A stretch of 64,000 nt of DNA, from positions 62,001 through 126,000 of the forward strand of contig JAFUFI010000006.1 in the NCBI GenBank assembly GCA_017469945.1, given 5' to 3'. The position numbers were made by a program, and so were the translations under genes. The notes under the pieces are model-generated. The model made no database searches. It saw only the letters and a list, made by a program, of their open reading frames with translations, and was not told the DNA's origin. Shown here in pieces: positions 43,997-52,131 of this stretch. The DNA is from Lachnospiraceae bacterium. GTDB lineage: Bacteria; Bacillota; Clostridia; Lachnospirales; Lachnospiraceae. Within the stretch, counting starts at the first letter, position 1. The number at the start of each line of letters is the position of its first letter.

Positions 43997-44602
43997 TTAC
44001 ACACTGCTTGCAACATTATTTCTTATAATATCCCAACTTGCACATCTTTGGTAATTCTCACTTGGAAATGCACAATCCCTGTTCCACGGTCTGTCGAAAA
44101 CCATAACCTTTAGATTCGGTAAATGATCAAAAAACTTAAATGCTTTCGGTGAATCTTCAACAGCGTAATCAAAATGCATCTTGTAATAGTCTTCGAGTTC
44201 CAGACTGAAATCACTGTTTTTGGCAAAGGAATCTCTACCGTATTTATTTAAACAATACAGTTTCACATTTTTTAACCCATGGTTATCAAGCCATATTCGT
44301 GACGGCTCAAAAGAGCTGAAGGGGCGCCCCGTTATTATTGACACCTCGTGTCCTTTGCTAATCCAGTCATTAATTGTTTTAGATGCTCCCGGGGTCTCCT
44401 CGTACGACAGCAGCACCTCCGGTTCATGCCCTTTTTTCATGAACTGCTCAAACTGCTTTTCATCTAACTCAAAGGTTTTGTCGAGATCAAAGAATTTTAT
44501 CTTCTCGTATGGAACATGCTTTCCGAACATTTCTGCGGCCAGCTTTGAAAAAGCTCTGGCCGTTTCGCATATACAATCATCAAAATCTACATATATCCTC
44601 AT
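43997..44602 (-). CDS. HAD superfamily 5'-nucleotidase-like protein
   Basis: 201 residues. HAD motif I is DFDDCICETA at residues 5-14, motif II IITGRPFSS near 93, and a late acidic motif FDYAVEDSPKAFKFF near 165. It resembles the NT5C-type deoxyribonucleotidase family. The substrate is not known. The ATG at 44602 is chosen because the upstream 23 codons have no ribosome site and the family starts at the DFDD strand. Confidence 0.82.
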   Translation of the reverse strand: MRIYVDFDDCICETARAFSKLAAEMFGKHVPYEKIKFFDLDKTFELDEKQFEQFMKKGHEPEVLLSYEETPGASKTINDWISKGHEVSIITGRPFSSFEPSRIWLDNHGLKNVKLYCLNKYGRDSFAKNSDFSLELEDYYKMHFDYAVEDSPKAFKFFDHLPNLKVMVFDRPWNRDCAFPSENYQRCASWDIIRNNVASSV

Positions 44603-44671
44603 TTTTAGATTTCCCCTAATGCTTTTTCTTGACAAGTATGGCGAGAAAAATGCTGTCAATTCCACGTTCAT

Positions 44672-45586
44672 TTACAGCAGATCCGTCTCCTCTCGCACTA
44701 TATCTATGGTATTCTTAACCAGTTTAAGAGATTTTTCATAGCTGTCACGAAATGTGTCAATATCGTTAATATCAGTTTTTCCGTTTATTGCCCTGAACCT
44801 TATATCAAGCGTAGGTATTCCGATATTCAGCTTATTACCGACGTATCGGATGTGGGGAGTATATCTGTTTTCCTCATATAATCTGCGAAGCAGCTTTTCA
44901 TAACGGGAAGCAAACTTTTTTCCAAATTCCGGATCATCTGCCCATATGGTGTACTGATCCGACAGATCCCCTTGCAAAGGGTTTACATCACCGCCCATTT
45001 TCTTCTTAAAGCAAAGTAGAAAATCAGATTCAGCTTTTTCCTTTGTCTCAAGCGAAATGAAAACTCCATCAAAAGCATCGTATTTTTCTGTATCCGTGAT
45101 ATTATCGACTGATAGATCGCTTTTCCTTTTATCTCCGATGAGGGTCACATTCGCCGCTGAGAAGTGTACACCGCCGCTGTAACCTTCGTAATTTCCACTT
45201 ATCTTTGCTTCATCCCATTCTTTTTCAGTCGGGGTGTTCTTCAAAAGAAATTCCTTGTCGATGACCCAGCCCGGAGTAGAAAGGTTTTCACCAAAGTATT
45301 CAATATCGGTCTTAGCTTTAAAATCCTTCATGAACCTGTCAACAATACTGTTCTTGTCAAAGTAAAAGTATACCGCGCTTACTCCTAAAAAAATCAATCC
45401 GGCTATGATGACAACAAAACCTATGGTCATATTATAAAATGATAGATGCAGAAGAATCATTGTTATGATCCCACCGATTATCAAAGCAAGGCTGATAACC
45501 ATTGTCACGATTTTTTTTGTACGGTTTTTCTTTAGTTCCTGTTTAAATTCCTGCTTAAATTCCTCATCCTTAAGTATTGAATCCAT
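44672..45586 (-). CDS. DUF3137 family membrane protein
   Basis: 304 residues. An N-terminal charged helix, two adjacent membrane segments (about 30-75), then a cytoplasmic domain carrying the DUF3137 traits: YEGYSGGVHFSAANVTLIG, DVNPLQGDL and YTIWADDPEFGKKFASRYE. Function unknown. The ATG at 45586 follows GGAGGTTACG. Confidence 0.8.
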   Translation of the reverse strand: MDSILKDEEFKQEFKQELKKNRTKKIVTMVISLALIIGGIITMILLHLSFYNMTIGFVVIIAGLIFLGVSAVYFYFDKNSIVDRFMKDFKAKTDIEYFGENLSTPGWVIDKEFLLKNTPTEKEWDEAKISGNYEGYSGGVHFSAANVTLIGDKRKSDLSVDNITDTEKYDAFDGVFISLETKEKAESDFLLCFKKKMGGDVNPLQGDLSDQYTIWADDPEFGKKFASRYEKLLRRLYEENRYTPHIRYVGNKLNIGIPTLDIRFRAINGKTDINDIDTFRDSYEKSLKLVKNTIDIVREETDLL

Positions 45587-45656
45587 CGTAACCTCCTGTA
45601 TTATTACCTTATTGGGACAAGACACTTCCCGATCCGTCCTTCATATTATAACCTAC

Positions 45657-46592
45657 CTAAGATTCTATTGTAACCATTTTTGAATATACAAAAACCATAT
45701 CTCCATCTACCAAAATAATATCCCTATACATATTGGGATTAAGCAACTTTATCACCTCAGCCTGTGATATATAAAAACTAATCCCCGGAGCATCGCAACT
45801 CATAAGATTTACCCCGGCATCCTCAACATCTTTATGCTTGATCAGATATAAAATGTTCTCTATACAACTATACTCTCTGTAGTCTCTCAATTCCGGATCA
45901 TGACCATAATTCTTAATAGGATTATCTTCATCATAATCATATGTCGGAATGATAAGGTCGTTGTTCTCAATCCTCAATTCATCAAATGCATAGCCGTAAT
46001 CATATACAGAAAAAAATATGCCCCGTCCAACAATAAAACTCTCAAGATAAGGAGTTCCATTATTGATATGGATATACTGTTGAATTTGAAGTTCGTTCTT
46101 GTCAAGGACATCAGCGTCTATCAATTCGGAGAGCTTGACTCTGCTTTGATTTATACTATCTATCAAATTCCTCTTTGAAATCAATTTTTTTTCATTATTG
46201 ATTTCCTTAACATAGTCAACCTCTTCAATATACTCGTTAACACTCTGATAACCGGCCATCCTTGCTTCACTCTCAAGCATTTTCCCGGCTACCATAAACT
46301 TGAGCGGATAGATGCTCTTTATAGCTTCTGTGTTATTTCGCAAAGTCTCAACACGTGTTATCTCTATATGCTTAAGCTTTTTCATAGCGTCTATGTCAGA
46401 CGTTAAGGTAGTATTAAAATCGCTTTCCAAAACCAAAGCCGGTAAATCTTTAATATGTTTAACTATTTCAGAATGTTCACTTTGTAACTGGTCAATGCTT
46501 TTATATCCAAGCGCTTTCCTGACATCCTTTGCTAATAAGTATACCTTGTCTTTAATCACTATTCTGGTTCTAAACAGACTGATTCTATTCAT
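45657..46592 (-). CDS. Uncharacterised protein with Bro-N-like N-terminus, coupled to dinD
   Basis: 311 residues. The first 50 or so residues (VYLLAKDVRKALGYKS) look like the Bro-N/KilA-type DNA-binding fold seen in phage antirepressors. The rest, a helical middle (about 100-165) and a C-terminal domain with many Asp, Tyr and Ile, is not recognised. The start overlaps the end of dinD by eight bases, with GGGGAGATTT upstream, so it is co-translated. Together they form a two-gene unit under the operator-rich promoter at 47.5 kb. Confidence 0.7.
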   Translation of the reverse strand: MNRISLFRTRIVIKDKVYLLAKDVRKALGYKSIDQLQSEHSEIVKHIKDLPALVLESDFNTTLTSDIDAMKKLKHIEITRVETLRNNTEAIKSIYPLKFMVAGKMLESEARMAGYQSVNEYIEEVDYVKEINNEKKLISKRNLIDSINQSRVKLSELIDADVLDKNELQIQQYIHINNGTPYLESFIVGRGIFFSVYDYGYAFDELRIENNDLIIPTYDYDEDNPIKNYGHDPELRDYREYSCIENILYLIKHKDVEDAGVNLMSCDAPGISFYISQAEVIKLLNPNMYRDIILVDGDMVFVYSKMVTIES

Positions 46593-47427
46593 GAAATCTC
46601 CCCGATTTCTTAGCAAGTTGCTTATCTTCCTTTTGTACTCTTCTTTCCAGTTTTTTGATATCCTCAGAGGGTGGAAGATTCTCCGGTTTGATCCCCCTCT
46701 GTCCAAGCATCTCTCTTACTGAACTGTTGTTGTCAACATGTTCAACCGTTATAGCAAACTCCCCTTGTAAATCCTTTTCTTCAACATTGTAATTTGTCAT
46801 CTCTGTTGCAAGGTTTTTTGCTGCAATTGTAAGTGTCGGCAAAAAATCCGCCAACGGTCTTGAGTCCTTGACACCAAGACGTTCCTTCATCTCCTTTGTA
46901 GTAAATCCGCCGAACAAGACCTGATCACCTTTTGAGCGTATTCTTGCGAATCCGGCATCGTCAACGCCACGCTCATAGATATTCTGAGATAATCGCTTTT
47001 CCGACTCCCTAAGCTTGCCACGTGCTTCTGTTCTTTCTATATATGCAATTCGTTCTTCAATGAGTTCCTGCTTTCTTGTTTGCACCGCAAAGTAACTCTG
47101 CGCGAACGCAATCTGCTCCTTTCGAGGATCTCCATTCTCAGCAATGAGATAACAGGCATAACGAGTGAGCATATAATCATCCAGTTCCCTTTGAGCCTTA
47201 CTGCCTATTTCAACCATTTTGCTGACGTCAGCAAAATGGTCTGATACACATATTCCATTCTTATCACAGGATATTTTGGCTTTTTCTATGGTCTTCTCGA
47301 AATTTCTCCATTGAGCATATTCAAGCAGTTCCATCAACTCTCGTGCATACCAGAATTCAATGCCATTCTCTTCATGCCTGATATCATCAAATCTTTTCTT
47401 ATACTGTATTATTGCTTTTTTCTCCAA
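46585..47427 (-). CDS. dinD: DNA damage-inducible protein D
   Basis: 280 residues. The DinD/Bro-N head is FWYARELMELLEYAQWRNF with KTIEKAK, followed by YMLTRYACYLIAENGDPRK, FAVQTRKQE and a C-terminal region ending in a basic helix. E. coli DinD is SOS-induced and disassembles RecA filaments. It starts with TTG at 47427 preceded by AGGAGGGG. Here it is probably controlled by the divergent XRE repressor and not by LexA. Confidence 0.9.
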   Translation of the reverse strand: MEKKAIIQYKKRFDDIRHEENGIEFWYARELMELLEYAQWRNFEKTIEKAKISCDKNGICVSDHFADVSKMVEIGSKAQRELDDYMLTRYACYLIAENGDPRKEQIAFAQSYFAVQTRKQELIEERIAYIERTEARGKLRESEKRLSQNIYERGVDDAGFARIRSKGDQVLFGGFTTKEMKERLGVKDSRPLADFLPTLTIAAKNLATEMTNYNVEEKDLQGEFAITVEHVDNNSSVREMLGQRGIKPENLPPSEDIKKLERRVQKEDKQLAKKSGRFHE

Positions 47428-47473
47428 GTCTTTCCCCTCCTGCTACTTCCAATCTCATAGTCCGTCACCTTCC

Positions 47474-47546
47474 TTGACAGTCACAGTCTAGATTAGTATA
47501 ATGTTACCAATGGTAATATTATATTGTTACCATCGGTAATTGTCAA
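47474..47546. promoter_or_regulatory. Face-to-face consensus promoters with two operators (dinD / XRE switch)
   Basis: Plus strand: TTGACA 47474-47479, 17 bases, TATAAT 47497-47502. Minus strand: TTGACA 47546-47541, 17 bases, TATAAT 47523-47518. Both are perfect consensus and point at each other, with start sites within a few bases (about 47509 and 47511). Operators TTACCAATGGTAA (47504-47516) and TTACCATCGGTAA (47527-47539) are 23 bases apart centre to centre. The first covers both start sites; the second lies in the minus spacer. The XRE protein is the likely ligand. Confidence 0.9.
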
Positions 47547-47557
47547 GGAGGGTTTTT

Positions 47558-47914
47558 GTGGACCATATGAACAACACTCTTATTCCTGAACGCCTCAAAT
47601 CCGCAAGAGAAAGGCTTAACCTTACCAAAGCCGAAGCTGCGAGGAGGATTGGATTAACGGCTGCATCCTACGTCAGATATGAGGCCGGTGACCGTAATCC
47701 TTCTCCGCAGGTCTTAATATCAATAGCCGAAAGACTTGAAACATCATTAGCTTATTTAACAGGAGAAACTGATGATATTTCTCCTGATGTAGTAAGCATT
47801 TATAAAAATAGCAATCCTATATTATTTGAACTAATAAAGAATACGCAAAGTGCCGATGACACTACTTTACAGCATTTGCTTAGTTATTATCGTAAGTTAA
47901 CGAAAAACGGCTAG
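47558..47914 (+). CDS. XRE family repressor divergent from dinD
   Basis: 118 residues (GTG start). A Cro/CI-type helix-turn-helix (about 8-65: LKSARERLNLTKAEAARRIG, AASYVRYEAGDRNPSPQ) is followed by a short helical tail. No peptidase or metal-binding domain is present, so induction by RecA self-cleavage is unlikely. AGGAGG is six bases before the GTG; an ATG three codons later is the alternative start. It probably binds the TTACC-GGTAA palindromes and controls both itself and dinD. Confidence 0.88.
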   Translation: MDHMNNTLIPERLKSARERLNLTKAEAARRIGLTAASYVRYEAGDRNPSPQVLISIAERLETSLAYLTGETDDISPDVVSIYKNSNPILFELIKNTQSADDTTLQHLLSYYRKLTKNG

Positions 47915-47956
47915 TTCATCCGTATAGCTTAGAAATGGAGGCTTTGTGGAAGAAAT

Positions 47957-48223
47957 ATGTATTACCATGCTTCCCCTGTTGAAGGGATTAAACAATTAGA
48001 ACCGAGGGTATCAGATCATCATATTCCGCTGGTTTATTTCTCAACGAAAAGAGAAAACACGCTCGTTTACCTTAGCAACGCTATACAGAAGTATTGCAAA
48101 GAAACAGGTTTCAATTACGATGGGATATGGAAAAAATGGGGACCATACGGTTTTACAAAAGATGAGGTAATAACCAATGGCAAGTATAGATATGACAGTT
48201 CCCTGCGAAGATGGATTCATTAA
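47957..48223 (+). CDS. Short hypothetical protein, probably a truncated N-terminal fragment
   Basis: 88 residues starting MYYHASPVEGIKQLEP. I recognise this as the start of an uncharacterised family whose usual members I recall as roughly twice this length. The match seems to stop after KKWGPYGF and the last 17 codons overlap the start of the Nudix gene in another frame. It is likely a remnant joined to the Nudix gene by deletion, but a genuine short form cannot be excluded. No known function. Confidence 0.5.
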   Translation: MYYHASPVEGIKQLEPRVSDHHIPLVYFSTKRENTLVYLSNAIQKYCKETGFNYDGIWKKWGPYGFTKDEVITNGKYRYDSSLRRWIH

Positions 48224-48665
48224 TCTTCGCGTCGGAGCGATTATAATGAAGAATGACAAAATATTGATGGTAGGTAATGATCGCGCACCTTATCTATATT
48301 CTGTCGGTGGACGCATCAAGTTTGGAGAAACTTCTAAAGAGGCGGTGGTACGAGAAGTTTTTGAGGAAACCGGTGTCAAGATGGAGGTTGATCGATTAGG
48401 CTTTATCCATGAGAATTATTTTTATGGTGATGCCGAATCAAATCTTGGCAAACTAATTTATGAGGTTTCATATTTTTATTATATGAAAGTGCCGGATGAT
48501 TTTGAGCCTGTTTGCATGAGTATGACGGAAGATGATCATGAGGAATTTCTACGTTGGATAGATGTGAATGATCCGATTAAGTATTATCCGGAGTTCTTCA
48601 GAGGCGAACTGTTACATCCGGTAGACGGAGTAAAGCATTTTGTAACCGACGAGAGAGTTAGCTAA
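48177..48665 (+). CDS. Nudix hydrolase
   Basis: 162 residues with a complete Nudix box from GGRIKFGETSKEAV to REVFEETGV (about 41-63; all Glu positions present). It should cleave a nucleoside-diphosphate-linked substrate; which one is unknown. The predicted start lies inside the preceding short gene; an ATG five codons later (48192) is also possible. GAGG sits at the right distance from the first. Confidence 0.88.
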   Translation: MASIDMTVPCEDGFINLRVGAIIMKNDKILMVGNDRAPYLYSVGGRIKFGETSKEAVVREVFEETGVKMEVDRLGFIHENYFYGDAESNLGKLIYEVSYFYYMKVPDDFEPVCMSMTEDDHEEFLRWIDVNDPIKYYPEFFRGELLHPVDGVKHFVTDERVS

Positions 48666-48752
48666 AACAATAAATGAGAACAAATCATATTTCAAGATAA
48701 TAGACTAAAAGACTTATCTCGTATATCGGAGATAGGGGAAGATGATTTCAGT

Positions 48753-49490
48753 ATGATGATTGCGTTGGCTGCCGTTGGGTTTAAAAACGGCGATATAACA
48801 TATAACAAAGAAAAGATAAAAACCGTGATTCGAGATCACGTAAACAAGCAAGTAGATCTTATCCTGTTCGGGGAGACATTTTTACAAGGCTTTGATTCAT
48901 TATCATGGAACTATGACAGTGATAAGAGCATCGCAGTTAAAATGAACGATCCGGTTATCGATGAAATAAGGGAAACGGCGAAAGAATACTCCGTGGCTGT
49001 ATCCTTTGGTTATATCGAAAAAACAGATACCAGTTTGTTCAGCAGCCAGCTGACTGTAGGCAAAGATGGGGAGATTCTTGATGATTTCCACAGGGTTTCA
49101 ATTGGCTGGAAAGAACCGGTGGCAGATTCCCATTACAAAGAGGGAGACGGATTTCACACATTCATGTTTGAAGGTAAGAAATTCGCTGTCGGTTTATGCG
49201 GGGATCTCTGGGATGACGAGAATGTTGAACAGATGAAGAGACTTAACGCGGATGTGGTCCTCTGGCCGGTTTACACAGATTTCAATTACGAAGAATGGAA
49301 TAAGACCATAAAACATGAGTATGCTGAGCAGGCGGCTCGCTTCGGTCATAGTGTGTTCTATGTGAATTCGGTATGCATGGACAGAGAAGGGTTTGAGATA
49401 GCCAGAGGAGGAGCGACTTATTTTCTGGATGGCAGGATCAAATACCAAACACCGGCGGGAGAAGAAAGTATACTCTATGTAAAGATGTGA
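48753..49490 (+). CDS. Carbon-nitrogen hydrolase (nitrilase) family protein
   Basis: 245 residues. The nitrilase fold is supported by the Glu motif LILFGETFLQGF near residue 37 and the nucleophile Cys in VGLCGDLWDDE near 150. The usual Lys motif (K-x-H/Y-L) appears as DFHRVSIGW, with Arg or a shifted Lys (GWK) in its place, so activity is uncertain. Usual substrates are amides or nitriles. It is convergent with the methyltransferase gene three bases away. Confidence 0.85.
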   Translation: MMIALAAVGFKNGDITYNKEKIKTVIRDHVNKQVDLILFGETFLQGFDSLSWNYDSDKSIAVKMNDPVIDEIRETAKEYSVAVSFGYIEKTDTSLFSSQLTVGKDGEILDDFHRVSIGWKEPVADSHYKEGDGFHTFMFEGKKFAVGLCGDLWDDENVEQMKRLNADVVLWPVYTDFNYEEWNKTIKHEYAEQAARFGHSVFYVNSVCMDREGFEIARGGATYFLDGRIKYQTPAGEESILYVKM

Positions 49491-49493
49491 ACG

Positions 49494-50318
49494 TCAATGC
49501 TTTATGAATATCTGAACAACATGATTTGAATATCCCATAAGATCAGGTCTTTCAGCTGTTGCTTTCAAATACTGAATCCATTCATTATATGAGGCTTCGG
49601 ACATTGTGTTTACAGACTCTCTTATAACCTGTGAAAGACCATCCTGTGCAAATCTTGGTCCCTTTGATACAGGCAAAGTCTCTAGTACTTTATCGGTAAG
49701 TTCATCAATTGCAGATATGGTATGCAGCTGTATAGATGATCCTGTATTTTCAGTAACCAGCGCAGTATCTCTCTCATATCCTATTTCATTTATTTCTTCC
49801 GCAGGGTTTTCACTCTGAAAAATATATTCTATAAGCGGAGCATCCTGAAGAACAAAAGAGACAAATATCGGAGCACCTTTCTTTGCCACACGCACAGCTT
49901 CTTTTATCGCAGCAACTCTCTCATTAACATTTTTAAGATGGTAAATTGGCCCAAGCTCCAAAACAAGATCATAAGTACCATCTGAAAAATCTCGCAAATC
50001 CAATGCATTGCCCTGACAAATATTTACATTTTTTCTATCCTGGAATAAATCTTTCATTCTTGAAACATTGTCGGGATGCAGGTCTATAGCATCAACATGG
50101 AATCCTTCATCTGCCAAAGCCTTAGTATATACGCCACATCCAGCACCTACGTCTATGACCTTTGCTCTAGGCTTTAGATATTTGTGAATATAATGCTTCG
50201 TTATTATGAATTCCGTTTCATTCGCTTTTGTGTAAAACAGTCGTTTCTCTTCAACAGCCCCTGCATACTGTCTCAGATAAAGCTCATATAATTCTGTTCC
50301 ACTTAGTCCCATCCTCAA
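49494..50318 (-). CDS. SAM-dependent methyltransferase
   Basis: 274-residue class I methyltransferase. SAM-binding motif I VIDVGAGCGVYTKALA is near residue 56, acidic strand-2 end AIDLHPDN, then GNALDLRDF and LELGPIYHLKN. The remaining 110 residues are not diagnostic; the substrate is unknown, possibly small molecules. Start follows AAGGAGGATTG. Confidence 0.88.
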   Translation of the reverse strand: MRMGLSGTELYELYLRQYAGAVEEKRLFYTKANETEFIITKHYIHKYLKPRAKVIDVGAGCGVYTKALADEGFHVDAIDLHPDNVSRMKDLFQDRKNVNICQGNALDLRDFSDGTYDLVLELGPIYHLKNVNERVAAIKEAVRVAKKGAPIFVSFVLQDAPLIEYIFQSENPAEEINEIGYERDTALVTENTGSSIQLHTISAIDELTDKVLETLPVSKGPRFAQDGLSQVIRESVNTMSEASYNEWIQYLKATAERPDLMGYSNHVVQIFIKH

Positions 50319-50351
50319 TCCTCCTTTTTTGTAATTGCCATTTCAATAATA

Positions 50352-50897
50352 TTATCTTTTCTCGTAATCTATCAATGTCATCTTATCATTTATAATATGC
50401 GCTTCACCGACTCGTACAAAGCCGCATTTTTCATATAAATGACAGTTACCCGGTTCCTGCAAAATTGTATCAAGCTTCCACACCTTAGCATCCGGATACA
50501 AGCAAAAAACCTTTTGAATTGCCACATACCCAATTCCCTGATTCCGGTATTTAGGCAGAATAAAAAGAGGGCTGATATATAAACAATCTTCTTCAGGGTC
50601 CGACAACTTTTTCCCCACATTGATGGCACCGACTCTTGCTCCATCCTTAACTATAAAATAGTATTTTCTATTCTTCTGCATCGCTCTTGCCTTCACCCTT
50701 TCTATCGGTTCAATTGCCGGTGACATATCATCATGATATTTTTCATACAGTGGCATAAAGCTCTGAATCTGCATATCATACAACTGCTCTATTTCATCTT
50801 CTCGGACTTCTTCAAGCTTCACCCTGTTCATCAGTTCAGATACACCAATTCCCTGTAAGTTGAATCTCTCCTTTATCATCAGCGCTACCAGATTCAT
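50352..50897 (-). CDS. GNAT family N-acetyltransferase behind a leader-peptide attenuator
   Basis: 181 residues. The GNAT acetyl-CoA motif is ILPKYRNQGIGYVAIQKVF near residues 113-131, followed by LYEKCGFVRVGEA. The substrate is unknown; relatives acetylate small molecules or proteins. The ATG at 50897 has AGAAGGAGGTATAGAG upstream; an internal ATG 22 codons later begins the conserved part. Its leader contains a 33-codon small ORF and a terminator hairpin, which suggests induction by ribosome stalling and therefore possibly a drug-related role. Confidence 0.85.
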   Translation of the reverse strand: MNLVALMIKERFNLQGIGVSELMNRVKLEEVREDEIEQLYDMQIQSFMPLYEKYHDDMSPAIEPIERVKARAMQKNRKYYFIVKDGARVGAINVGKKLSDPEEDCLYISPLFILPKYRNQGIGYVAIQKVFCLYPDAKVWKLDTILQEPGNCHLYEKCGFVRVGEAHIINDKMTLIDYEKR

Positions 50898-50919
50898 TCT
50901 CTATACCTCCTTCTGCTAT

Positions 50920-50951
50920 AAAAAAACCACTTACCTGCAAAGATAAGTGGT
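50920..50951 (-). terminator. Attenuator hairpin in the GNAT leader
   Basis: Minus strand: a 10-base stem (arms 50951-50942 and 50935-50926, one G-U pair) with a 6-base loop, followed by seven T (to 50920). The GNAT ribosome site starts about a dozen bases later. It lies 41 bases after the leader ORF stop. Confidence 0.85.
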
Positions 50952-50992
50952 CAGCATATACTATAATCTAATTATTAAACCATTTTCTCATC

Positions 50993-51094
50993 TTAGCAAT
51001 TCAGATATTTACATACACAATTAAGGCCATACACGTTCATAATGTGCATAGCATAAATTTCAGTATATGAATATTCGACTGCAAATCTATTCAT
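50993..51094 (-). CDS. Putative 33-residue leader peptide of the GNAT gene
   Basis: ATG at 51094 with AAAGGAG seven bases upstream, TAA at 50993. The peptide is unusual: five Tyr, three Cys and four Asn, and it ends NCVCKYLNC. It sits between a near-consensus promoter and an intrinsic terminator, the classic layout for translational attenuation. Whether codon supply (Tyr or Cys) or an antibiotic stalls the ribosome cannot be told. It is not homologous to a leader I know. Confidence 0.6.
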   Translation of the reverse strand: MNRFAVEYSYTEIYAMHIMNVYGLNCVCKYLNC

Positions 51095-51125
51095 GAGAAA
51101 ACTCCTTTCAAAAATTATTGTGTTG

Positions 51126-51154
51126 ATTTTACTCCTTCGACAAATACCTGTCAA
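51126..51154 (-). promoter_or_regulatory. Promoter of the leader peptide-GNAT transcript
   Basis: Minus strand TTGACA (51154-51149), 17-base spacer, TAAAAT (51131-51126). The start would be near 51119, 25 bases before the leader ORF. Confidence 0.75.
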
Positions 51155-51194
51155 TCTATTTTATCTTTTATATCCGGTGCTGTCTTCATTGATA

Positions 51195-51416
51195 TCACTT
51201 TATCTGCCTGTCCTGGCGGTATTCTTCCATATAACCCATGTTTATGTCTTTGATCTCACGTTTTCCGTCTATATAGTCCTGATAAACATCCCATGGAGAT
51301 CCTCCACCGAGCCAGCATGATGAGCAGTTCTCGCATCCTCCGCCGCAATCAAGTGACGAACGGATTATCTCTTCTCTTTCTTCCCGGGTAGTATCTTTGA
51401 TTAGAATGGATTTCAT
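51195..51416 (-). CDS. Small cysteine-rich protein
   Basis: 73 residues with a tight Cys/Gly cluster DCGGGCENCSSCWLGGGSPW near residues 23-42 (four cysteines), suggesting a metal or Fe-S site. Function unknown. The ATG at 51416 has GGAGTAAAGCTT upstream and overlaps the end of the HD-domain gene in another frame. The two are therefore co-translated. Confidence 0.65.
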   Translation of the reverse strand: MKSILIKDTTREEREEIIRSSLDCGGGCENCSSCWLGGGSPWDVYQDYIDGKREIKDINMGYMEEYRQDRQIK

Positions 51417-51432
51417 AAGCTTTACTCCGTTA

Positions 51433-52029
51433 TCAGCCTTCAGCAGCCATTTCGGCATTTATCGTATCTTCGCTATCGGCCATGGCCTGCAGCGTCATGG
51501 TAAGCAGTTTATCAAGTTCCCAGCCAAGCTGCGCAGCTCCGCGTTCTATTACTTCTCTGGAGCATCCTGCCGCAAAGCCTTTGCTCTTATATTTCTTTTT
51601 AAGGGATTTGAGTTCCATGTCCTTTGTGCTCTTTGAGGGTCTCATTAGTGCAGCAGCCCAAATAAGTCCTGTAAGCTCGTCAGCTGCAAAGAGGACTTTT
51701 TCCATTTCGCGGGTAGGCTCAACATCTATGGTAGTACCATTTCCAACTGTTATTCCGTAGCCATGTGAGCAAACGGCATGGATGATGTCATCACTGACTC
51801 CGCCGTCTTTTAAAAGTTCCGGAGCTTTAAGGCAGTGTTCATCAGGGTAAAGCTCAAAGTCTATATCGTGCAAAAGCCCAACAGTTCCCCAGTAATCAGC
51901 CTCATCAGCATATCCAAGTTCTTTTGCATACCATTTCATGACAGCTTCGACTGTAAGAGCGTGCTGAATATGAAAAGGGTCTTTGTTGTATTTCTTTAGC
52001 AGTAAAAACGCATCATCTCTGGTAATCAT
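51433..52029 (-). CDS. HD domain phosphohydrolase
   Basis: 198 residues. The metal set is His in HIQHALTVEAVM, His-Asp in GLLHDIDFELYPDEHC near residue 52, and a later His in HAVCSHGYG. It belongs to HDIG-type hydrolases found as stand-alone proteins in Clostridia, acting on nucleotides or other phosphoesters. The substrate is unknown. The following gene encodes a Cys-rich small protein. Confidence 0.88.
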   Translation of the reverse strand: MITRDDAFLLLKKYNKDPFHIQHALTVEAVMKWYAKELGYADEADYWGTVGLLHDIDFELYPDEHCLKAPELLKDGGVSDDIIHAVCSHGYGITVGNGTTIDVEPTREMEKVLFAADELTGLIWAAALMRPSKSTKDMELKSLKKKYKSKGFAAGCSREVIERGAAQLGWELDKLLTMTLQAMADSEDTINAEMAAEG

Positions 52030-52131
52030 TTCTAAGTCCTTTCCGGCGTAAATAACCTATTACATTTTATCACAAGCACTTTATGAAAAAAATAGTTATC
52101 AAACGTGAAATGCTCGAAAAAGTGCGTAAAT

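Noticed and set aside
47540..47557. TTG start upstream of the XRE repressor gene
   Set aside because: Those codons contain the AGGAGG ribosome site itself; GTG at 47558 fits its spacing.
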